The position numbers and the translations under genes are program-made. Shown piece after piece: positions 36,330 through 47,575 of a stretch of 64,000 nucleotides of DNA. The notes under the pieces were generated by a model. The model made no database searches. It saw nothing but the letters and a program-made list of their open reading frames with translations, and was not told the DNA's origin. This stretch comes from Todiramphus chloris collaris (lineage: Eukaryota > Chordata > Aves > Coraciiformes > Alcedinidae), in contig JANVCC010000174.1 of NCBI GenBank assembly GCA_025345505.1, positions 4,188,893 to 4,252,892 of the forward strand. The letters run 5' to 3'. Position 1 is the stretch's first letter. Each line of letters opens with the position of its first letter.

Positions 36330-36455
36330 CTTCAAAAATAGAACAGAAAGTTACCGTTTAATACTAACGTGAGTGAAAATGAAACAGAGGTTCTACAGCA
36401 AGTATCATGCAGGGCAATTTGAAAAGTCTAATAAAAAAAAGATAAGGAAATCTAC

Positions 36456-36466
36456 CTTGTCAACAG
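36456..36466 (-). CDS. Candidate 11-base microexon
   Basis: The minus-strand sequence CTGTTGACAAG sits between a pyrimidine-rich acceptor (TTTTGTCCTGCTTCACTCCAAG) and a GTAGAT donor. It is included only because its length makes the candidates at 37520-37593 and 36240-36329 join in one open frame. Microexons of this size exist but are easy to invent, so this is speculative. Confidence 0.12.
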
Positions 36467-37519
36467 CTTGGAGTGAAGCAGGACAAAATTACAGTATTCA
36501 AGATGAGAAAGATGCATTTTGAACACCGTGTACACAGATTTGTAGCTTTAAGCTATCAGGGAAAGTTATGATCAGGGCTTATAGACACCAAGTGATGGAG
36601 AAATTTATCAGTCCCCTTAGAAATATATTCCAAAACAGGTTATTGTAAAAAATGTGCATTTTGACAACAGCCAATAAAGCTGATCTTCTATTCCATTACT
36701 CTTATGCCGTATGCATGGGATGCTCCAAGCTCACAGTAGCAAGAGTATCAAGGAAGCAATAACAACAACCTGTCAGTCACATCTAAAAAGAAACAGTAAA
36801 TATCTGAATTATTAAAACAACTAATAAAATTTGCTCCAGCACCAGAATCAACTATATATCATCCATGTGAAGGAAATAAAAGGTAGGGGTTTTTCAAACC
36901 TTCCCCTCCAGTCAGGAGACAATATTTCCCACCGGACAGGAACTGCCAATTTCATGACTCAGTTACAACCTCACAAGCATAGTTCAGGGACAGCGTTTGG
37001 CATGAACCGATGACGTGGGCCCAGTGGACACTGCACTGCTGCTCCTGTTCCTCTGCAGCCTTAAGAGCAAGCAGTTATTCACCCTCTCTCAATACCATTG
37101 CCACGTATTTATTTTCAAAGCAAACTTCAATGAAAGCTTCCTTCCACATGACTTCACCTTTTGGTGTCGTAAGAGCAGGAGACTGAAGGTTCCCACAGCC
37201 TTGTTCGTAATCATGTACAAGATAAATATAATGGGTTTAGAGAATATCAGAAAGAACAGAATCCTAATTAAAAGTAGCACCCAAAATTTTCAGACACATG
37301 ACATATTAGATGCTTCATCAAGAAACTAAAGATAAATGTTTTGAAAGAAAAGGTTCTAGGAAAACTTGACTGGCTTTCTTTACTAATCCTAGAAGTTAGG
37401 TAAGAATTTGCATCATCTTCACGATCAATACGTTCAGTCCTGAAATGGCTATAAACCAGCTTCTACAGCTTGGCAGGTGACAAATATGATAATATAGACA
37501 GGGAAAAAAAGATCTTTAC

Positions 37520-37593
37520 CTTGTAATGCCCAAGAATTCTTTATGAGGTGCTGATTGTTTTGTAGCTTGTATTCTTTGGATGTCATGTGAGAT
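37520..37593 (-). CDS. Candidate internal coding exon (gene unidentified)
   Basis: A 74-base minus-strand segment lies between a good acceptor (TTTGTTCTAATCTTTAG) and a good donor (CAAG/GTAAAG). Two of its three frames are open. One begins after the first base and reads SHMTSKEYKLQNNQHL, joining in frame to the downstream candidates through the 11-base microexon. It also joins in phase to the 86-base candidate at 46853-46938. No domain is recognised. Confidence 0.25.
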
Positions 37594-40500
37594 CTAAAGA
37601 TTAGAACAAATTGTATTTACTATCAATACCGATGCTTGATACACGTTGATGAGAGCTGCTTATTAGCTCATAAACCAGCTCAAATGTTTTGTACTGTTCA
37701 CTTAAACATGAAATACTCAGCTGCTTTCAAAACAACAACATAACAAGCTAAAGATCCTTTAGGCTGGATTTTCAAAAACATTCAGTATCCTGAAGCCACC
37801 TTTGTCAAAACAAGCCAAATATTATCAAGTGATGTAACAATTTCAAAAGGTGTGAACGTTTGTGATACAAAATGTTACAATTTCCTAAGTATAAATAAGG
37901 AATTGTCTGACAAGTACGACTCTAGTCACAACCACAACTGCCTTACACTGTACACTGATGTAAGTGGCTCTGTAGCCTACATGTAATTCACGTTTTACGG
38001 CATACAGATTGGTACGTCAGTGTATGTAACTCCTCGTACATCAAGCTTAGAACATACTGAAAACAGATAGTATCTGAATAGCTATCCTTGTAGTCTGTAA
38101 AAATAAACACTTCTCGCCACTGATGAGCAATGAGAATGTAAAAGGTTATCTCCTCTTGTACCATTTATTTGCTTCATTACGACTTGGAAGTTATTAGGGC
38201 ATACGTAACTCAAAGCCACAACAACAGAGCTATTAGGAAGGGTTTTAATTGTGTGCTTATGCTCCATCAAAAATAGGCTGATACAGTGACACTACCCTGT
38301 GCTTTGCAGGAAGCTGGATTTAAAGGAGATTATGTGCTTAAATTTACTTTACCAGCACTTCAACATCATCATTAAAAAAAACTCTTGGCCATTAAAAGAT
38401 ATTGATCCTGGAGCAGAAAGCCTTAATACTGTTCTGAACACATGATAGGAGATATGACAGGATTGGTATTCTAAAAAAATATAAATCAATCTGAGATCTG
38501 CTGTTAAATGTGGGTGATGAGTAAGAAGCATCTACACGTAAAAATAAAATGGCTTACACAACCTAGTTTGTTACACTTAGAAATACAAAAAAAAAGATCA
38601 GATATTGCATCTTAAACATATTTAGACATTAAAATTTTACACATACTTTTCCATGTTAAAACGATACAGACAAAGGATAAAAACGGCTTCACTTTAAAGG
38701 GGGGGGACGGGGGACCAAACACATCCCAGGAGTCAAGTTAAAGATTCAGAAGTCAGGACTAGGAAGGAAAAGGATGATAAATAATTTAGCACTAAGCATA
38801 ACCAAAGCCTGTCAGTCTGCCAACTTTAAGAGAAATAAATAGGTTTACAAGGACCCTGAGAGTTTTTACAGAACCTCTAGGGTTTTGAAAAAAATAAATC
38901 CAGAACAAGAAGAGAGTTCTGAAGGATTCTGCATAAAGACACTGATGAGACTGGGAGAAAAATGGTACAGAAAGATTCCTTTGGTTCAAAAGGAGACTGT
39001 TCTCTGGTGTTCTGGTTGCCCTCCTGTACCACCACCGTTGGCAGGGCTCTCTTCAGAGACGCAGCGCCTCGTCAGCAGCCAGGGAAGATGTGCTGGTGGG
39101 AGAGCAACACACACCAGGATCGTCTTAAATAGCATGGGCAAATCATCTTTTGGCATTAAACATACAGGCACTGCACTACACGTACACAGTGTTCTGCTAA
39201 GATAAGCCACGTGTTCATGCTTCAGTACCGACTCTGAATACCACTGAGTTGAGTATTCTGTTCTGGAGAGTCAATGTTCCCAGCTTAACATAAGACAAAT
39301 AAGCAAATAAAAACCTTAGTAAGCCTTGGCCATTACTTCTGGGATTGGGGGGTAGCGCAGGGGGCAAAGAAAGGGCAACTTTCACATTGTTTTCTTCTAA
39401 TTTTTTTTTTTCTTACTGTTTTTTGCAAGAAGAAACATATATTGAGGTCCTTTGAAATGCATAAAACCAGGAATCAAACTGCAAAATCTGCACCTACCTA
39501 AAAAAATAATTCCACATCATGGCTTTGATTTCAAACTAAGGCACAACCCTGCACTTCATGCTCGCACAGCGTTAACTGCAGGAGAATCACAGAAAGGAAC
39601 CAAGTTCATTTAAGACAAAGCAATTTTGAATTGCATTGATTACAGTGATCAGTCTATCACTTTGATGTCATCTCAGCTGGCATTTATTAAAAAGACATAC
39701 ATGTGACAACCCATTGATCCTTAACACCAGAGCTGAGATAAAAAGTCTATTTGCAAAGGAAAATTACTTCTTTAATTAGAAATGGAGTATCATTTTCTCC
39801 TTTCTTTGTTAGAACTTCAGCAGCCACGGATCAAATATATCATGGGAGGGGTTGCAGAATCTGCCATCTAGTTTGATTTAAAAGTCTTCACAGTTAATCA
39901 TTCAAAGCTGTACAAATGAGCACTTGCGACAGGAAAGACAACATGCCTGTTCCACCCGTGTGAAGTCACCCCAACTCCCTGCTTCTCAAGAAAGGTCTCA
40001 ACAGGGTTGTAAAGGTCTCTCTACTTCTTGGTGGACTCTGCCACAAGACTGAAGTTCAAGGGACTGGGTCACTACTGTTTCAAGTCAGAAGAATGACATA
40101 CGAAAAAATTAATGGCTGGAATTCATATCTGCTCCAATTCCAGAATCTAGTGTAGGATGATGCTAATATCATCTAATAATATCAAGATCAAAGATGAGTG
40201 GAATAAAACTTCCAATTTTAGATGCTCTTTATCTGCAGGTGTGAATGTATAATGAATTCTCGCCACTGGCTCCCTATTAGAAATGGAATGATTTTGTACT
40301 CTGACAGCACTTTCTACAATTCTCTTTTGGCACAACCTGCTTGGAATATATGACAAAACAGCAGGGTGCCAAAACATTTTTCTAAATGATCTACTTCGCA
40401 AGACAGCTTCCAAGTGTGACCCTGATGAATCTTATCATTACTCTTGGAATAGAATAAACATGAAAGAACCCACATATCATTTACTTAAGCAGGCCTTCCT

Positions 40501-42568
40501 TTGTTTCTTTTACATACTACTGCACATCCACGCCAAGGGATTCATTCCAACATACAAAGCATTTTAAACCCAGGTTAAATTAAAAGCCATCGTTGGGGAG
40601 GATAAAATTGCACTGTGCCTATTTTTGAATCCTGCTGTCTCAGACAAGTGTAATGAATCATTTGATGTCACCTCAATTACCATGTTAGCTCTACTCAACT
40701 GAGCCGCTCTTTCTATCCAGCCCTTGTATGGGACTCTAAAGTCTCCTTTCCAGTGGACAAACTCATCCTCTGGCAGACTACAAGGACCAGGATTTTACAA
40801 GATTCAAGCTAGAGAATAAGGCTGCCTGACTCTAATTGAATATCAGATCATTTTAACAGTAGAGAGGCATTCCATAGGATTTATAATGATGGCTCAGTGT
40901 TTAATCAAGAAGAGCTACACCAAAAATGGGGAGGGGATTATTATAACACATCTTCAAAAAGATGGCTCTGAATTAAGGCAGATTCCAGTTGCAACAAAAA
41001 TTTCCAAATGCCCCTAATTTTCCCACTTTGGCATGCCATGCCTTGCTGCAAGCACCACAAACCAGACCCTGAGGATTAGTAGAACGCATTAAGAAAGGTT
41101 GCTAAGATATACAAGGAAAAGCGAGCATAAAGAGTTAACTGTGGATTGTTGCCTCCTCCTTTCTCAGTCTAGGAACCCTTCCATATGCTGTGTTCTATTT
41201 ATTATTTCTGCATTGCATCAGGAGGGAAATATTCACACTGAGCCACAGGGATTAAAGACTGAAGCTCTAGAGAAGTCAGAGAACATCCGTCATATCCAGC
41301 TGTTTCCAATCCCAACACCTCACACCTGCTTTTATTTATTATTCCTGGGCTAGACAAGACAGGGCTCATTTTTCAATCTTTAAAAGCTTTCTTAAGAAAG
41401 ACACAAATCAATCCATTCCTTTTCCTCTTGCCTCCGAAACAGCCCTCCAAGACAGCATTAAAGCAAACTATTGACCCAGCGAGGATCTGACCATTCAAAC
41501 ACTGTGGCTGGACAGCTCCCTCTCACCTCCCAGCACGGGGACAATGGCTCAACGTGGAACAGAAACACCAGCGACTGCAAAAACTTGCTCTTAGCATAGA
41601 CTCTCAGCCTCATTTACTCCCTTCAACTTTTTACAACCTTCAACTGAAGGTTTCAAATTCACACTGAAGATGGACTCCAGGCATTTGGGTGGCTGTGAAT
41701 TAAACTAACTCGTGTCCTATTTTATGCAGCAGGATCTTCACTTTCACTTCGTTCGAGCTGCCATTCCCCAGAGCCTGTTTGCTGGCAGAGCAGCTGAACT
41801 GCTTTCCTGTTCTCTCTCGGGAGATCTCCCAGCCCCTGCATGACTGTCCTTTTCTAGCCAGTCATTTTTCCAGACGGGGACTCACAAGTCATTCTTGTTG
41901 CAGTCTTCTCTCGTGTCACAGGCTGGTCTTACTTTAGGATCTCTCTCTTAACTGCTCAACAATAATTACTCGGTCACATTTAAAATGCAAACCAAATATA
42001 CCAGACCTCCTTCCTTGTACTCACTGCACGGGCACGTCACCGTTTGCAGGTCATCTCATGCTCTGCATATCAGGTTATTATTTGGAGATATGCCTCATTC
42101 TACCAGAAAGTGCTTTCTTTTGTCCACTCACTGCTGAACTTAGCTTGGCAGGAGTAGCAAGAGTGCTGATCCAAGACACTAATCTTTTTTTAATCTTTAA
42201 TCTTTTCTGTTGTATTTTGTGTTTGGTTTATTCACAATGTATCCTCAAGAAAACAGGAACGGTGATCACTCAACTTTCTGACTTTTAGCAAGTAATTTCA
42301 TAGCTATATACACTTCATTTTTTGAAGCTGCCAAGTAGACACAAAGTCTTCCCGCACCACTTGAAACAGGCCCTTAAGATCATAAAACACTGCAAATTCT
42401 TGAATGAAATTTGGCACGGACACAAAGCATTATCATTTGTAAAAACAAAGTACGTCAGTAGATGCCAAATACATTTGCTTTTAAAGGCAACTCTGCCCTA
42501 CTATTCTAGGAAATAACTCAAACCTGAACTGATTGATTAAAATGTGCGTAGTATGCAATAAAACATAC
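37594..42568. other. Unique non-coding sequence, possible intron
   Basis: About 5 kb without a gene I can support. It holds a G-run at 38699-38707 and AT-rich stretches. Further splice-bounded segments occur on the minus strand near 38.35 and 39.45 kb, but their phases do not fit the neighbouring candidates and they were not annotated. Confidence 0.35.
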
Positions 42569-42610
42569 CTAGAGTTGCCATAATGCTGATGTGCTGTAAA
42601 TGCCATCCAG
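42569..42610 (-). CDS. Weak candidate exon, 42 bases
   Basis: The minus-strand segment lies between an acceptor (GTGTGTGTTACTCTTCCAAAAG) and a consensus donor (TAG/GTATGT). Its length is a multiple of three and two frames are open. No homology is recognised, and its relation to the other candidates is unclear. Confidence 0.15.
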   Translation of the reverse strand: MDGIYSTSALWQL

Positions 42611-42699
42611 CTTTTGGAAGAGTAACACACACACTAGACAGCCATCGAGGCAATTGCCCATGATACAGTGTTAAAAAAAAGAGATGGTACGGTTTGCAG

Positions 42700-43055
42700 T
42701 AGCATCAAGTCTCTATTCAAGTGTAAAAAAATTAATTGACTCCATCTGTATTGGCCTAATGACTGATTAAATGACTAATCACGGAAGTCTTAATTAAAAT
42801 CATTTTTCTGTACAGAAGAGGATGGAGGGAGGAAGGCAATCATTAATGTGTTATAATGTATGTCAGATTCCATTTGTGCCATTTACTAACAGCCATCAAA
42901 TGAGTAATTATGCACAAGGTCATTCTGTAAACTTTCTGCATACATCAGGCTGATTGGATTAGGGCTTGGTGCTTGGCTGGGTTCTGCGTGGGGCTGCTTT
43001 TTTCCCAATCACAAACCAGGTAATTAATAGTGCTCAGAATAAATAATAAAGGAAG
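42700..43055. promoter_or_regulatory. Candidate conserved regulatory element
   Basis: The stretch is non-repetitive, AT-rich and dense in homeodomain-type cores: AATTAATTGACT, a repeated AATGACT (in CTAATGACTGATTAAATGAC), TCTTAATTAAAAT, GAGTAATTATGCAC and AGGTAATTAATAG. It also contains CATTTGTGCCATT and GATTGGATTAG. It has no coding potential and is not a simple repeat. Dense, varied ATTA-core clusters over 300 bases are typical of developmental enhancers. Conservation cannot be assessed here. Confidence 0.35.
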
Positions 43056-43653
43056 CTGACATTTCCTCTTCCATGCTCACACCGGCCAGCCCAGTCAAAG
43101 ACTGGTACACAGCTTTGACACGTTGCTGGTGAAGTCCCTTACCTCACCCACTGCACCAAGCTCATCCTCCTCAGCTATTCCCCATTTCCCATGAACTGCC
43201 AGGGATCCCCATCACGCAGTGAAATTCTGTAACAAGCAAGGAATTTTTCCTGCGTGATTAAAAGGACCAGGCAATTAAAAGAATCCTTCAAGTAAAGTAA
43301 GATGGCAATCTAAAACTTATTTTAAGTTTTATTTGCCAGCCACCTGACTACCCTGATGCATAGTGACCTTTGCTATGGAAAAACAACAAGCTGCTTCCAC
43401 CTCAACAGCTGAGGCTAAGCTATTTAAAACAATGTATGAAAATGACTAACAGAACAGAAAAGCTTCTCTTAAGATTCGATGAACCAGCCTTCCATGCAGA
43501 GCAACACGTGGGACCTACCCCTCTAACATTTTATATGCAACGTTTCCAAATCCAGAACATAAATTGTAACAGAAAGTATTTTGTTTGGTGTCTTATTTGC
43601 AGCCACATCACTCCCTGCAACAACTCTGCATGTCCCAGATGACAATACACTAC

Positions 43654-43682
43654 CTCAGGCATAAAACCTTTTTTTTATAAAG
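43654..43682 (-). CDS. Weak candidate exon, 29 bases
   Basis: The minus-strand segment lies between an acceptor (AGATATTTAATTTTAG) and a donor (CTGAG/GTAGTG). One frame is open (LYKKKVLCL). Its phase does not fit directly after the 86-base candidate at 46853-46938, so it is reported only as an isolated exon-like segment. Confidence 0.12.
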
Positions 43683-45979
43683 CTAAAATTAAATATCTCT
43701 TGTAAAAAAGCTGCCATAGTCCTGTCACTATTATCAGCAAGTGTCCAACTCTGTAAACATTCCTTTCCTTCAGAACCCTCAACTCAAACACTCAGCACTG
43801 ATGTGAGTTACAGCTGCAGAACTGGGTGCCAGGTTCCAGTTCTCCTAAAAACCACTGAATGAACTTTCTGTGCTAAGTTTCTTCAATTACTGTTGAGTCT
43901 TTCTCCTGAACAGAAATGTTCTGACCAAAAAAGATCACTACAGTGACAATGAAAACAGACATCCTCCTGGGAACATATAATGTGTTGCTTTAAAGCATAC
44001 CCAACTGATTAAAAATAGCATTCAGAACATGGATGGAGAAGCTAAAGGGACAAAAAAAGATGAAAAGAATCTTAAGTCATGACTGTGTAATGCCCAGTGA
44101 CACTAAGTATGATTAAGCACTATCCTGTCTAAACCAAAGTCATGCAAGTCACAGAAAAATATACGTACAGCTCCATCAACCAACTTCATCCAGATTTCAA
44201 GTAAATACAAGTTTCAAGTAGTTCAAATTGATTATAACACAAACTTGACCCTCCTTACCACATAACTGAAGAAAACAAAAATATGTGACAACAAATCTCT
44301 GCTTGCAATAACTGTCAGTATCACATATGAAAGAAGTTCATTTTACTAAAAGTAAATGGAATTGACAGACAGATATAAAATTAAATTCTGCTATTCTGAA
44401 AATGGAATTCAGAGTTTTAAGGTGGTTCTCAAGGCTTAGAAGCAGCACTGAGACTCAAATGTGCCACTCTCTGGGCTTCCAGAGAATTAACGAATCTCAG
44501 TTTCATCTTCCTCTGAAGGCATACATTTAAAGCCACCACAAAATCCATCGCCACCAAACCAGAACGCTCCAAAACAAACAACATACATATGGCACTGGGA
44601 AGCTTTCAAAACCTGAAGATATTTTTATGGAATAATTCAACACAATCTGCACTATTCTGCTAATGCAAATGAAAACTTGCACAACTACCTAAATTACAGG
44701 GTAATGTGCCATTCTTAATCTTCACACAAGTGTAGGAGTTCCTGTTTCAATCATTTCTATTGTTTGGAACACACCAGATGACAATGGAGTGGCTGCCACT
44801 GTAGGCAGAGACTGACTTCTAGGTGAAGCTAATTAATGACTCAATGTATGACTTACTGTAGGTTTGAAGGAACTACTAGACAGTGGTGAAGATCGATGAG
44901 CAAGACAGCTGCCAGGGCAGTAACTGACCTTCCCAAAGCTTCAGCATCACGGTTTTATATTGATTACACAGGTTTTTCCCCCCATCTTTACATAGTGAAG
45001 CATTTCAACTACCAATCATGCACCTGAAAAGGTAGATCTCTTCCTCAGCACACAAGTACATACCCTTCAAATCATGGTATAACTAAGCTTGACTAAAAGA
45101 TGGTCTTATCCCTTTATTTCTTCCAAGTATTTTAAATAAATATTGAGAAGACAAATAGCATCCTATGCAAAGGCATCTTCAGCTATTCCAGAAATCTGGG
45201 AATTTGCAACTCTCTAGGCCACTTAATAGGACAGCGCAAAATAGGTTCATACTAGGAGGCTGGAACACAGCCAAGAGAAGCCATTGCAGGAAAACCACAA
45301 CAAAACAAGAAAACTCAACAGTCTACACTGAATTTCCTGGTCACCCTGCAAAAACGAGGGAGAAAGTGGCTGCATGTGGTACATGAAGCATTTCTGAAAG
45401 TCCTTTAAATAATTAGGTACCTCTGATTTCTATTATTAGCCAGTGCACACTGTCCTGCCTATTTTGACATTAACCAATATGAGAAGCCACATTTAAGATG
45501 AAAAAAAAAACAAAACCTTGTCTGCTATGTGGAAGCTACTGCCAACCAGTGGGACCAGCCTGATCAGACACCTGCTCATAGCAGCAAGCCCCATCATAAT
45601 TCTTTTGTGCTTTGCTTTTAACTGAACTAGTGAAAAAGGTGGAGAACTAGTCATGGCAGACTTGAAGTCACACTTAAAGCCTGTAACCTATTGTAGAGTA
45701 AAAAAACTCAAGCAAACACTGGAGAAGTTACCAGTAAGTGGGCTGGAGTAAAAGTCACTTCCACCTCAACCCAAATAACGGGAAAGGTAAACAGTATCTT
45801 GCTCTTAACCGCTGCAAGTGTCACCCGTCTCGGAGGAGATCTCCGTGCTCATTTTGTCAGTTAAGAAATGCAAACGAGATCTCCCCTATTCTTCTGTTTG
45901 TTTCATACAGTGAGCACAATTTCTGCATGAATGTCCAACTGTATTTCCATCCTCTTTGTGTCAGAGAAACCTCATTTAC
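43683..45979. other. Unique non-coding sequence, possible intron
   Basis: AT-rich sequence without recognisable repeats or genes. At about 44,500 the minus strand has a short frame ending SEEDETEIR and a stop, without clear splice support. Confidence 0.35.
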
Positions 45980-46078
45980 CAGTCATTCTTCTCCATATGA
46001 AAAGATCTATAATGAGGAGTCTTTCTGTCATTGCCCTGCTCCTCTGAGTCAGGAATTTTCATTTCCCCCTCATACTTG
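45980..46078 (-). CDS. Candidate coding exon, 99 bases (weak acceptor)
   Basis: The minus-strand segment starts after a CAG with a poor pyrimidine tract and ends at a good donor (ACTG/GTAAATG). The frame that continues from the 86-base candidate upstream is open across all 99 bases and encodes a charged peptide (words EGEMKIPDSEEQ and HMEKND). Its phase rules out a direct join to the 37.5-kb candidate, because that junction would create a stop. It would need another partner or is an alternative exon. Confidence 0.2.
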
Positions 46079-46852
46079 CTGCTGTAGCTGCAATTTCATT
46101 TACTGTCATCTCATACCACAGCCTTAATGCAAGCACATCTGTGGCTGGTGCATGGAAAAGATTCAGTATTGCTTTCAGAGTTCCTATCGATTAAATGGTT
46201 ATTTAGAAACCAGGGGGTTTATTTACTATGTTCTCATATGCTACTTACAAAAAGGAAGGGTTATTCACAGTACTTGAAGTGACAGTTTATTCTTCCAGTT
46301 AGTCACCTAATAAAAATATGTACTGTGTGATTCTGGAGGTTCATTTAAAACACACCAGTTCTAAACCAGCGAGGTTAGACGTAATTACTCAGTGTAATCA
46401 CAGCAACAAAGAAATCAGAGCAGACTGCAAAACTTAGCTGGAAAAAACCAAACCAGGTAGTAGATCTGATGGCAATTTTCAAGGTGTAATAAAATCTCCC
46501 ATACCCACTTCATTTGAAAGGGGGGAAAAAAAGCTCTAATAAACCAAAAAAAAAGCACTTAAAAACCCAAAGCCAAACACCCCACAATCCTGACACCAAA
46601 CACTCTCCAAGCTGAAGGACTGAGAAACACTATTGTTGAAAGCACAAGCCCAGGTTATAAGGAAGTAAAAGATGTATTGACATAAAAAGTGAAAGGCAGT
46701 TTTATATTGCAGTGGTCAGCTAGGAAAAGACAGGGCCATTCGTCCAAGAGAATAACATCGGTTACAAGCGGTGCGCTGCAAAGAGATAAAACCTGCTTTG
46801 GGCAGACAGCATTCTCCAGCTGAGCAGCAGGAATATACTGATTCACACGTAC

Positions 46853-46938
46853 CTGCTGTCTTCCATTTTCTCCTGCGAGACTGTCATCTTCTCAGCTTTC
46901 TCAGCAGATATTCTACCACTTGGCTTTTTGCCTCCTTT
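46853..46938 (-). CDS. Candidate coding exon, 86 bases (best of the set)
   Basis: On the minus strand a near-ideal acceptor (TTAACTTTTTTCCCTGTAG) precedes 86 bases ending at an AGCAG/GTACGT donor. Exactly one frame is open, starting at the first base. It encodes a lysine-, glutamate- and serine-rich peptide (words KGGKKPSGRISAEKAEK and SQEKMED) typical of disordered regions. It joins in phase to the candidate at 47297-47327 upstream. The gene is not identified. A faint resemblance to the ciliary protein SPAG17 was noticed from memory but is not relied on. Confidence 0.4.
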
Positions 46939-47296
46939 CTACAGGGAAAAAAGTTAAAAGTATTTCTGTAGTGCTTAAGGGAAGTGCCAAAAAATGGTGT
47001 AATTTATGATGTGCTAGTGTTTTCCTTTGCATCCATAAGTTAAGAACAAATGGAAAATCATCAGCGCTTGAATATGCTGGATTTTGATTTACATATATTA
47101 AGATTCTCTCTTGATTTCTTATTATTTATTCCTGTAAACAACATTGGATCCTGGTCACTAAACTATTAGTGTTCCAACAGTAACTTGAGCCACAGCACAA
47201 AGAACCCAACAAAAACCAAAAGCCAGAATGTACAACTCAGACAAAAAGATTCTGAAACCAGAAGGTGTATCCAATTGTCTGACCTGAAACTCTTAC

Positions 47297-47327
47297 CTGA
47301 TTTTCCTTTTTCAAACTAAAAATCTTA
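47297..47327 (-). CDS. Candidate coding exon, 31 bases
   Basis: The minus-strand segment starts after TTCACTCCCAG and ends at an excellent donor (ATCAG/GTAAGAG). In the frame that continues into the 86-base candidate it encodes KIFSLKKENQ, with the first base completing a serine codon left by the candidate at 47525-47575. A shorter version starting at 47315 is also possible. Confidence 0.33.
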
Positions 47328-47524
47328 CTGGGAGTGAACTAAACTACTGTCTATACCTGAACTTTCAGAATGGGCACATCTTACTTTCTTTGTCTGAATA
47401 ACAAAAAGCCAGGCTTTTAGCCAGACCAAGTTATTTTCTGGACTGTTTCCTGGAATGTGTAAATGCCTACAGCACTGTTTTCCTCACTGTAGTGCAGCAT
47501 ATCCATGCAAATACACTATTTTAC

Positions 47525-47575
47525 CTTATGGTTGGCATAGATAGAAGTTCAGTAGCTTTTACTTTTATTCCTTTT
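47525..47575 (-). CDS. Candidate coding exon, 51 bases
   Basis: The minus-strand segment lies between an acceptor ending GAGTATTTCAG and a donor CATAAG/GTAAAA. The only frame fully open from end to end is the one that continues correctly into the 31-base candidate (words KGIKVKATELLSMPTI). It also accepts the two-base carry-over from the candidate at 50775-50801. Confidence 0.28.

Noticed and set aside
38349-38404. Splice-bounded minus-strand segment near 38.4 kb
   Set aside because: Its only open frame would create a stop codon when joined to the next candidate exon at 37.6 kb.
39436-39505. Splice-like segment on the minus strand near 39.45 kb
   Set aside because: Phase is incompatible with the neighbouring candidates and there is no recognisable protein similarity.
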